Shown: one piece after another, positions 1 to 6,086 of the stretch
Position numbering within the stretch: position 1 is the first letter of the stretch
How the letters are laid out: the number at the start of each line of letters is the position of its first letter
Source of the DNA: Rhodospirillaceae bacterium
Lineage (GTDB): Bacteria; Pseudomonadota; Alphaproteobacteria; UBA7985
DNA: 9,594 bases
Direction of reading: 5' to 3'
NCBI GenBank assembly: GCA_002700865.1
Contig: PAFB01000019.1
Coordinates: forward strand, 1-9,594
Translations under genes and position numbers: made by a program
The notes under the pieces: model-generated
Seen by the model: only the letters and a program-made list of their open reading frames with translations
Databases searched by the model: none
Told to the model about the DNA's origin: nothing

Positions 1-734
1 AGAACCAGTCCCAGCTGCTCTTGCGCTGCTTGCAGAAACCAAGCGGTATAATGGGGGTTAAGGGCGGAATACTTTTCCAGATAGAGCTGAGCATACAAGT
101 TCGCTGCACGCTCAAAAGCCTCGCGGGTAAAGTCCGTGCCGGGGCGCCGCTCGAGGTCTGAGCGGGCGAGCAAATCAGCGTCTTTGGCTTCGTCAGAGGT
201 CCAGCGGCGATCGTCGGCATAGTTGCGGATAAAGACCTTGCGGATCGGGAAGGCTGTGAGGCCAGCTTCGATGAGTTGTGCCAATAACGCGCCATGGACC
301 GCCTGATTGACCGAGCGCAGAACCGGTACATACCCCGGATGAAGCTGGCCCAGCTCATCGAAAGCCAAAAGCCAGTCGTCGGCGCTCACGCGGGGCAAAA
401 TGTTAGTGGCGACCAGCCAGTTGTTCAGCTGCACCTGTCGATCAAGACCCGTCGCCTGAACCAGGGGCGCTGTCGCCTTGATCACCGCTCTGCCGCCCAG
501 TCGAAAGACCGGATTGGGTGTCAGGCGGTCAAGTTCTTCGATGCCGTAGTCGAGGAAGGCGCGGCTGGGGCAGTTGATGTAACAGGTGCGCTGCAAGCCC
601 TCATTCCGGCTGACAGGGATCGTCCATCGCCCGACCTTACCCGTGAGCATCTGTGTTTCAAGGTTGCCAACCAGGGCTGAGGCTCCGGTCTTGGCGACTA
701 ACCCGGCAAGGGTCTCTGCTGCCTGTTTCACCAT
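1..734 (-). CDS. Possible GNAT-fold acyltransferase, 3' end cut by the window
   Basis: The minus strand is open from an ATG at 734-732 to the window edge, giving 244 codons with no stop; the C-terminus is missing. An in-frame TGA lies just upstream of this ATG, so it is the earliest ATG available; the ribosome binding site is weak. The visible protein has no signal peptide or membrane segment. Residues 50-70 (around CYINCPSRAFLDYG), 131-160 (HPGYVPVLRSVN, then a helix and LIEAGLTAFPIRKV) and 211-230 (LYLEKYSALNPHYT) recall, from memory, uncharacterised proteins annotated as GNAT-family N-acetyltransferases. In those proteins the acyl-CoA-binding half would lie in the part that is cut off. The assignment is therefore tentative; a FemAB-like or unrelated fold is possible. 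It diverges from the KAS III operon across a shared 139-bp gap, suggesting joint control and a role in the same pathway, for example acyl transfer to an amine. Overlapping plus-strand frames (such as 294-680) are best read as shadows of this gene. Confidence 0.6.
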   Translation of the reverse strand, partial: MVKQAAETLAGLVAKTGASALVGNLETQMLTGKVGRWTIPVSRNEGLQRTCYINCPSRAFLDYGIEELDRLTPNPVFRLGGRAVIKATAPLVQATGLDRQVQLNNWLVATNILPRVSADDWLLAFDELGQLHPGYVPVLRSVNQAVHGALLAQLIEAGLTAFPIRKVFIRNYADDRRWTSDEAKDADLLARSDLERRPGTDFTREAFERAANLYAQLYLEKYSALNPHYTAWFLQAAQEQLGLV

Positions 735-873
735 TGGACTTGCTTTGTTTCATCCACAGAAACTGTTCGATCCACCTAAATAGACACCGAACAGTTAGGT
801 CCCACTCGCTCAGTTTTAGGATATATTGCTGCGTCTTGCTTATTTTTCATGTTGATGACCAAAGGGGCAGAGG
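735..873. promoter_or_regulatory. Divergent promoter region between the GNAT-like gene and the KAS III operon
   Basis: This 139-bp gap is more AT-rich than its flanks and must hold the promoters of both divergent genes. A TATATT at 822-827 is a possible -10 box for the operon, but no -35 box sits at a good distance from it, so the promoter call is weak. AAAGGGG at 861-867 lies 6 nt before the GTG at 874 and is a good Shine-Dalgarno match. The most distinct element is the pair of inverted repeats at 761-800, listed separately. Confidence 0.5.
761..800. repeat. Two interlocked inverted repeats, candidate operator
   Basis: AACTGTTCG at 761-769 has a perfect 9-bp inverted partner CGAACAGTT at 788-796, with 18 bp between them. 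A second perfect inverted pair, ACCTAA at 774-779 and TTAGGT at 795-800, is interlocked with it and overlaps the right arm by two bases. There is no T-run, and the site lies between divergent starts, so a regulator-binding site is more likely than a terminator. The left arm begins 27 bp upstream of the start codon of the GNAT-like gene, and the right arms end 73 bp before the KAS III start. Which protein binds is unknown. Confidence 0.45.
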
Positions 874-1887
874 GTGCTTGCAGGCGATGTTCGCAGGGCC
901 GCAGCAATAAGCGGGTGGGGCTGTGCCTTGCCCCGAGCCGCCGTGACGTCTGAGCAACTGGAGCAGCGCTACGGTCTTGAGCCGGGGTCTCTGGTGGCAA
1001 GCACGGGGGTTCATACGCGATATATCGCCGATCGGCTGGGCTCAGAAACGCAGGTTGCGCTTGGGTTGCAGGCGGCAAGGTCGGCGTTGGCGAAAGCGGA
1101 CTGTGCGGCGGACAGCCTCGATCTGATCATCGCGGCCTCTGCCGTTCCTCAACAACTGATTCCCGGCACGGCTCCTTTGTATCAGCACGGATTGGGCTTG
1201 GCGGACGGAGCCTGTCAGGTGCTTGATGTCAACACAACGTGCCTGAGTGCTCTAACCGCGCTGGATATCGCGGCGAGTTATCTGGAAACGGGCCGCGCCC
1301 GGCGGGTGCTGATCGTTAGCAGTGAATTGTCGTCCTGTGCCTTACCCTGGCACAATGCGCCTGAGGTGGCGGGTTTGTTTGGTGATGGCGCGGCGGCATG
1401 GGTGGTGGAACTGGCCGATGAGCGCGGGATGGTTGGATCTGCTTTCCAAAGTTTTCCCTCCGCTTATGAAGCCTGCCAACTCCCCGTTGGCGGCACCCGC
1501 AACGCGCCGCACGACAACAGCGCGCTGTTCCTCGAACAGGCCTACTTTCAGATGAGTGGGGATGCTCTGTTCAAGCTGGTTCGCAGTCGATTTGCCGCCT
1601 TTCTCGATGGTTTTCTGGAGCGGGTTGGATGGAGCCGGGGGGATGTGGATTTGTTTATTCCGCATCAGGCAAGCCCGCTCAGCCTGCTGCATATGGCGCG
1701 CGCGTTTCAGGTGCGCTCACCGCGTTATATCGACATCACCCGAAGCCATGGCAATCAGATTGCCGCATCGATTCCCTCTGCCTTCGCTCTGGCCCATGAG
1801 CGCAGCATGATCAAGCAAGGGGCGCGGGTGCTCATGCTTGGCACATCGGCAGGGGTTCAGTTTGGCGCTGTGGCTTTGATCGCCTGA
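874..1887 (+). CDS. Beta-ketoacyl-ACP synthase III-like condensing enzyme
   Basis: This is a 337-residue thiolase-fold enzyme of the FabH/OleA superfamily, which performs decarboxylative or head-to-head Claisen condensation of acyl thioesters in the cytoplasm. The catalytic triad is visible: Cys123 in NTTCLSALTALD, His264 in FIPHQASPLS and Asn294 in SHGNQIAAS. A GDGAAA glycine motif is at 170-175. The GTG start at 874 is chosen because it follows an AAAGGGG box, leads into the family N-terminus (AISGWGCALP at 11-20), and an in-frame TGA at 856 blocks any longer start. Cys-to-His and Cys-to-Asn distances of 141 and 171 residues resemble OleA (142 and 172) more than E. coli FabH (132 and 162). 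The region before Cys123 where OleA carries its catalytic Glu (here 91-103) has no acidic residue, so OleA chemistry is not assured. It is the first gene of the operon, and its stop shares one base with the next start. Housekeeping FabH is unlikely, as no fatty-acid synthesis genes are nearby. Substrate and product are unknown. Confidence 0.88.
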   Translation: MLAGDVRRAAAISGWGCALPRAAVTSEQLEQRYGLEPGSLVASTGVHTRYIADRLGSETQVALGLQAARSALAKADCAADSLDLIIAASAVPQQLIPGTAPLYQHGLGLADGACQVLDVNTTCLSALTALDIAASYLETGRARRVLIVSSELSSCALPWHNAPEVAGLFGDGAAAWVVELADERGMVGSAFQSFPSAYEACQLPVGGTRNAPHDNSALFLEQAYFQMSGDALFKLVRSRFAAFLDGFLERVGWSRGDVDLFIPHQASPLSLLHMARAFQVRSPRYIDITRSHGNQIAASIPSAFALAHERSMIKQGARVLMLGTSAGVQFGAVALIA

Positions 1888-2846
1888 TGCGCGTGTTGGT
1901 GACCGGCGCTACGGGGTTTTTGGGGCGTCGATGCCTGTCTCTTCTGGTCGACAACGGCATGGACCCCATCGCCACAGGACGCCGGACCGAGGCCGCGCCG
2001 ACAGGCTTTCGCTTTGTAGCGGCAGACCTTGCGCAGGCAAGCACGCTGGAGGCTCTGCCGCGGGTTGATGCCATAGTGCATTGCGCGGCGCGTTCTGCGC
2101 CCTGGGGGCCAAGGACGGCGTTTGAGCGGGACAACGTGCTGGCTACGGCAAACCTGCTGCGCTGGGCTCAGGCGCAGGGGGTGGCGCATTTCGTCCATAT
2201 CTCGACCCCGGCGCTTTACTTCGACTTTCGTGATCAGTGGGACGTGGGCGAAGATCAGACCATGACACGGCCGATCAATCACTACGCCGCCACCAAGGCC
2301 AAGGCCGAAGCGCTGGTTAGCGGCGCTGCGCTGACCACGACTATCCTGCGCCCACGGGCGATCTATGGGCCGGGCGATACGGCTTTGCTGCCCCGTCTGC
2401 AGCGTGCCATCGAAGCCGGGCCTTTGCCCTTGTTGAGGGAAGGACGGGCGCAGACCAATCTGACCCATGTTGACGACGTCTGCGGCGCAATCCTTGCCGC
2501 CTTGACCACCAGCAAACCAAAGTCGCGCATCTGCAACATCGCTGGTAAAGAGCGCGTCGCGCTGCGGGCTGTGGTTGAGCAGATTGCACAATCCCAAGCC
2601 CTGCGACTGCGTTGGCGGTCGCTGCCGGTGCCTCTGGTACTGGGCGCTGCGTCGGCGCTGGAAGGGGTCTATGCCGGGCTGAGACTGGCCGGCGAGCCAG
2701 CCTTCACCCGATACAGCGTCGGGATCTTTGCCTACACGCTGACACTGGATACCGCGCGGGCGCGTGCGGATTTGGGATGGAAGCCTCAGGTGGGGTTGGA
2801 ACAGGGGATTGAGCAAACGCTTGCTGCACAGGCGCGGTTCCCATGA
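1887..2846 (+). CDS. NAD(P)-dependent extended SDR, 3-beta-HSD/OleD-like
   Basis: This 319-residue Rossmann-fold oxidoreductase has the dinucleotide-binding motif GATGFLG at 7-13. The basic GRR at 31-33 after the second strand may favour NADP. HISTPALYF at 104-112 carries the catalytic Ser/Thr, and the catalytic Tyr133 and Lys137 lie in HYAATKAKAE. LRPRAIYGPGD at 155-165 and NLTHVDDV at 191-198 are typical of the extended SDR branch that includes 3-beta-hydroxysteroid dehydrogenase-like proteins and OleD, which reduces beta-keto acids to beta-hydroxy acids. The length is normal for the family. The ATG overlaps the KAS III stop as TGATG, with no strong ribosome site, so translation is probably coupled to the upstream gene. 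In context it most likely reduces the beta-keto product of the condensing enzyme; that substrate is inferred. A sugar epimerase is the main alternative, but no glycosyltransferase or sugar gene is near. Confidence 0.85.
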   Translation: MRVLVTGATGFLGRRCLSLLVDNGMDPIATGRRTEAAPTGFRFVAADLAQASTLEALPRVDAIVHCAARSAPWGPRTAFERDNVLATANLLRWAQAQGVAHFVHISTPALYFDFRDQWDVGEDQTMTRPINHYAATKAKAEALVSGAALTTTILRPRAIYGPGDTALLPRLQRAIEAGPLPLLREGRAQTNLTHVDDVCGAILAALTTSKPKSRICNIAGKERVALRAVVEQIAQSQALRLRWRSLPVPLVLGAASALEGVYAGLRLAGEPAFTRYSVGIFAYTLTLDTARARADLGWKPQVGLEQGIEQTLAAQARFP

Positions 2847-3649
2847 AGCTGGAACTTCACAACAGTGCCGGCATAGCTGCGCCGGGTCGCTTGTTTGACC
2901 CAGAGCGACCTTGGTCGCGGGAAGCCTTACGCGTGCGGTTCGGCGTCCTCGAACACCCCGAGCTTGGTGTCACACTGATCGATTGCGGCTATGGTCCACG
3001 CTGCTACGGAGCGGGGGCGAAGCAGTCTTTTTGGCTCTGGCTCTATACCCGTATTTTTCGCGCTGAACTGCATCCGAACGGACAAGTACTGTCCGTGCTG
3101 GCGTCTAAGGGCTGGGGGCCGGAGGATGTGCAAACGGTGATCGTCAGCCATTTGCACGCCGATCATATCAGCGAACTGCGAAGCTTCACCAAAGCCCGCT
3201 TCATCGGTTCGCGTCGGGCGGTTGACGCGCTGGTTGCATCGGGTTGGCGTGGTCCGCTGCGGCATGGCAGTTTCGCTGAGTTGCTGCCCGACGATTACAC
3301 AGCGCGCCTCAGCGCTGTCGAAGATCTGCCCAAGCTGACCTTACCCCTTGGGCTGGGTAGGGGGCATGTTTTGGTCGAGGGCGCTTTGTCGATCGTACCG
3401 CTGGAGGGGCACGCGGTCGGGCATTTCGGGGTGTATTTGCATGCCGAGCGCATCCTGTACGCTGTTGATGCGCATTGGGTCCTCAGCGCGCTTTCGTCGC
3501 GTCTACCGCTGGCCGGTTTGCCAAAGCGGATCGCCAGCGATGTCTCCGCCGCCGAAACCACGCTGGACCGACTACGCCGATTTCAGCAAGATGGCGGCAC
3601 AGTTATTTTCTGCCACGAACCGGAGGCCAGCTGCCTTGATGTCAGCTAG
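2843..3649 (+). CDS. Metallo-beta-lactamase-fold hydrolase
   Basis: This 268-residue protein has a complete two-metal site: HLHADH at 103-108 (His103, His105, Asp107, His108), His190 in LEGHAVGH, Asp209 in YAVDAH and His258 in FCHEPE. LGVTLIDCGYG at 41-51 is the strand leading into the fold. The pattern matches the lactonase/thioesterase type of the superfamily rather than RNase Z or glyoxalase II, but the substrate cannot be read from sequence. There is no signal peptide, so it acts in the cytoplasm and is not a secreted beta-lactamase. The start ATG overlaps the SDR stop by 4 nt (ATGA), and the gene's end overlaps the next gene by 11 nt. In this operon it could hydrolyse an acyl thioester to release the chain, or open a lactone; both are inferences. 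Confidence 0.87.
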   Translation: MKLELHNSAGIAAPGRLFDPERPWSREALRVRFGVLEHPELGVTLIDCGYGPRCYGAGAKQSFWLWLYTRIFRAELHPNGQVLSVLASKGWGPEDVQTVIVSHLHADHISELRSFTKARFIGSRRAVDALVASGWRGPLRHGSFAELLPDDYTARLSAVEDLPKLTLPLGLGRGHVLVEGALSIVPLEGHAVGHFGVYLHAERILYAVDAHWVLSALSSRLPLAGLPKRIASDVSAAETTLDRLRRFQQDGGTVIFCHEPEASCLDVS

Positions 3650-4874
3650 CGCCAATCATCAAGTGCTGAATGCCTTCGTGCGGGCGCGATGGCTGGCCGT
3701 GACCTTGCGTTCAAGGCGCAGTCTGCGGGCGCACCAGGACCAGGGCTTGACCCGCTGGTGCGACCACGTGCGCGAGAGCTTTCCACACCACGACCCCGAT
3801 ACTCTGACCATGAGCAAACCCGCTCTCATGGCCAATTTTTCCGCCTACAATCAGGAACGCTTATCCGCCGATGAAGTGCGCTTGAGCCTCGCCTCAGGGC
3901 GGGTGCATCCGGATGTTTCCTGCGGCACCTCAACAGGCACATCCGGCAATCGCGGCCTCTACGTCATCTCGGATGCTGAGCGCTATCAATGGTTGGGGAC
4001 GATTCTGGCAAAGGCACTGCCCGATGTCTGGCGCAGGCGACATCGCGTTGCTGTCATCCTGCCCCAGAACTCAGCCTTGTATCAGGCGGGGAACCAGTCG
4101 CGTTGGTTGCAGGTTCAGTTCTACGACCTGCGCGACGGGCCGGAGCAGTGGGCCGATCAGTTGGTCGCCTTCGCGCCGACAGCCTTGGTCGCGCCGCCGA
4201 AAGTGCTCCGCTGGCTGGCAGAAAATGCGGATAGGCAGCACTTGAAACCGCAACGCATTTTCTCAGCCGCTGAAACCCTCGAAGCCCCTGATCGCCGCGT
4301 GATCGAAGCCGCCTTTGGTCGTCAGCTGGGTCAGATTTATATGGCGACGGAAGGCCTGTTGGGCGTTTCCTGTCGCCACGGGACGCTCCATTTGACCGAG
4401 GACTTTGTGAAGTTCGACTTTGAGTGGGTCACAAACACGCTGGCGACCCCCATTATCACCGATTTCTCCCGCCGCTATCAGCTGATGGCACGCTACCCCA
4501 TGAACGATCTGCTGCATCTGCAGGACGAGCCCTGTCGTTGCGGTTCGCCTTTGCAGGCGGTGCGTGAAGTGGTGGGTCGGCAGGATGATGTGTTCTGGTT
4601 TGGAACGACCATGGTAACGCCCGACATCCTGCGTAACGCCGTGTTAAACGCCGACCCAACGATCGATGATTTTCGGGTGCAGCAAAGACCGGATGAAACA
4701 TTGCTTTTGTGCCTGCCTGACAGTTTGGGCGATGCGGTAAGGACGAGTGCCCTGAACGGGCTTTCCGCCGCACTGGAACGCCGAGGTGTTCGGGTCAATA
4801 TCGTTCCAACCCGCCTTGAAACCGACGATCTGTTCACGCGCAAATTACGGCGGGTGGAAAGGTTGCGAGGATGA
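3639..4874 (+). CDS. Adenylate-forming enzyme, PaaK/CapK/F390-synthetase-like
   Basis: This is a 411-residue member of the ANL superfamily, of the short kind annotated as F390 synthetase-related or putative adenylate-forming enzyme. It should activate a carboxylate (or another acid) with ATP. Visible motifs are the phosphate-binding loop GTSTGTSG at 96-103, YMATEGL at 234-240 in the place of the A5 motif, GRQDDVFWF at 313-321 as the A8-like hinge, and Lys402 in TRKLRRVER as the probable catalytic lysine of the C-terminal subdomain. CRHGTLH at 245-251 together with CRC at 299-301 could form a structural zinc site, as seen in some PaaK-like proteins. The ATG at 3639 is preferred: GGAGG lies at 3622-3626, and the short overlap matches the operon style. 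The frame stays open back to 3348 only because it reads out of frame through the hydrolase gene. The acid substrate and the acceptor (CoA, carrier protein, amine or internal hydroxyl) are unknown. Confidence 0.8.
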   Translation: MSASANHQVLNAFVRARWLAVTLRSRRSLRAHQDQGLTRWCDHVRESFPHHDPDTLTMSKPALMANFSAYNQERLSADEVRLSLASGRVHPDVSCGTSTGTSGNRGLYVISDAERYQWLGTILAKALPDVWRRRHRVAVILPQNSALYQAGNQSRWLQVQFYDLRDGPEQWADQLVAFAPTALVAPPKVLRWLAENADRQHLKPQRIFSAAETLEAPDRRVIEAAFGRQLGQIYMATEGLLGVSCRHGTLHLTEDFVKFDFEWVTNTLATPIITDFSRRYQLMARYPMNDLLHLQDEPCRCGSPLQAVREVVGRQDDVFWFGTTMVTPDILRNAVLNADPTIDDFRVQQRPDETLLLCLPDSLGDAVRTSALNGLSAALERRGVRVNIVPTRLETDDLFTRKLRRVERLRG

Positions 4875-6046
4875 AGCCTGCGGTTCTGATTACCGGCGCG
4901 CGCGCGCCCGTTGCCCTCCATTGGAGCCGCCTGTTCCATGCGGCGGGGTGGCGGGTCGTGGTCGCGGATAGTTTGTGCGCGCCGCTGGGCCGCTTCAGTC
5001 GGACTGTTGCTTGCTTCGAACCCTTGCCCTCACCGCGCGCCGAGCCGACGGCGGCCTTTGCTCGACGCATCGACGAGATCGTCGCCTTTCATGATATCGC
5101 TCTGATTCTGCCAACCTGCGAAGAGGTGTTTCACCTTGCCGCCGTCGCGTCATCGTCGGCGCGTCCCGGCGAAGAACCGCGTGACCGGTTCTGGCGTGAC
5201 AAGCTGTTTGCACCGTCGCTGGAGGTACTGTTGCGCTTGCACGACAAGGCCCGTTTCAACGAGCTCGTCACCCATGTCGCCCCAGCTTTTGTGCCAGAAT
5301 TTCACCGTCTCGAAGACCCCGCGGACGTGCAGGCTTTACCCGGCGGCGACTGGGTGCTGAAGCCTTGCTTCAGCCGTTTTGGCACCCAAACCCTGATCCG
5401 CCCAACAGCCCCCCAGCGCGCCGCCCTCAAACCAACCCCGCAACGCCCGTGGCTGGCGCAGGAATACATCGGCGGGGAAGAGCTTTGTTGCTCTGCGGTT
5501 GTGAATGAAGGCCGTGTGCTGGCGCTACAGGTTTACCGGCCGCTGGTCCGTCTGCGAAAGGGGGCTGGGGCCGGGATTGTGTTTGAGGCTGTGGACACGG
5601 CCCGGCATTGGGCCGTGGCACCGCTTGTGCAGGCCATCGCTCAGGCCCTTCCCGGTCGAGGGCAACTCGCTATCGACCTCCGCCAAGACCTCAACGGTCA
5701 GTTCAAGGCGCTGGAATGCAACCCGCGCAGCACCAGCGGACTGAACTTTTTCACCTCCGGGGATGGCTTGGTGCGGGCCGTGACGCAGGCGCGGGAAACC
5801 GCCTTTCGCGCCCCCGCCGGGTGGCTCATGGGTGAGCGCGTGGCAAGCGTTCTGGTTGGCGGCTTGCCGACGCTTGGGTTGTTGCCCCGGATGCGCAGCT
5901 TAAGTGCCTGGCCTGGTGATTCGCTTGCCTGGTGGGATCAGGCACGGGCGTTTGCCGAAGTTCTCCGCCTTGCCCGACGCCACAACTGCAGTCTTGAAGC
6001 CGCCACCACGCTGGATATTCAGTGGGACGAACCCTTTGCTGATTGA
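4871..6046 (+). CDS. ATP-grasp ligase
   Basis: This 391-residue ATP-grasp enzyme is carbamoyl-phosphate-synthase-like in its core. An N-terminal Rossmann-like domain (VLITGARAPVALHWSR at 5-20, then LILPTCEEV at 78-86) is followed by the grasp domain: Lys126, Lys164 in WVLKP, the adenine-contact segment QEYIGGEE at 197-204, Asp269 in AIDL, and the metal-binding ECNPR at 282-286. Such enzymes join a carboxylate, activated as acyl phosphate, to an amine or other nucleophile. GGAAAGG at 4856-4862 lies 8 nt before the ATG, which also overlaps the preceding stop by 4 nt (ATGA). As the last operon gene it may attach an amino acid or amine to the product of the upstream enzymes; that role is inferred. 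The C-terminal 80 residues match nothing I recognise. The TGA stop lies within a 20-bp tandem duplication. Confidence 0.82.
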   Translation: MKPAVLITGARAPVALHWSRLFHAAGWRVVVADSLCAPLGRFSRTVACFEPLPSPRAEPTAAFARRIDEIVAFHDIALILPTCEEVFHLAAVASSSARPGEEPRDRFWRDKLFAPSLEVLLRLHDKARFNELVTHVAPAFVPEFHRLEDPADVQALPGGDWVLKPCFSRFGTQTLIRPTAPQRAALKPTPQRPWLAQEYIGGEELCCSAVVNEGRVLALQVYRPLVRLRKGAGAGIVFEAVDTARHWAVAPLVQAIAQALPGRGQLAIDLRQDLNGQFKALECNPRSTSGLNFFTSGDGLVRAVTQARETAFRAPAGWLMGERVASVLVGGLPTLGLLPRMRSLSAWPGDSLAWWDQARAFAEVLRLARRHNCSLEAATTLDIQWDEPFAD

Positions 6047-6074
6047 AGTCAGGCAGAGTTGATTGAAGTCAGGC
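6040..6074. repeat. 20-bp-period tandem duplication over the ATP-grasp stop codon
   Basis: TGATTGAAGTCAGGC occurs at 6040-6054 and again, identically, at 6060-6074, with 5 bp between the copies. The first copy contains the last coding bases and TGA stop (6044-6046) of the ATP-grasp gene; the second lies in the convergent gap. The whole 6047-6086 gap shows no stem with a T-run on either strand, so termination of the operon is not explained by an intrinsic terminator here. Confidence 0.8.
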
Positions 6075-6086
6075 GGGGCAGGCGAT

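Noticed and set aside
294..680. A 128-codon plus-strand frame in the left region
   Set aside because: The opposite strand is open for 244 codons to the window edge with a plausible protein sequence, G/C-rich third positions and a divergent promoter region. The plus-strand frame is its shadow.
761..796. Inverted repeat read as an intrinsic terminator or LuxR/LexA box
   Set aside because: The 18-nt loop and lack of a T-run exclude a good terminator. The arm spacing does not fit the CTGT-N10-ACAG LuxR type or the LexA patterns CTGT-N8-ACAG and GTTC-N7-GTTC.
1857..2816. A 319-codon antisense frame opposite the SDR gene
   Set aside because: It lies entirely within the SDR gene and its edges; the translation is arginine-, glutamine- and proline-rich with no domain, as expected for a shadow frame.
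3348..3638. Longer start for the adenylate-forming enzyme, giving 508 residues
   Set aside because: The extra 97 residues would overlap the 3' third of the intact MBL hydrolase gene and have no family resemblance. The ATG at 3639 fits the operon's short overlaps.
6047..6086. Possible bidirectional terminator between the ATP-grasp and IclR genes
   Set aside because: Only weak, imperfect pairing and no T-run on either strand; the visible structure is a tandem repeat, not a hairpin.
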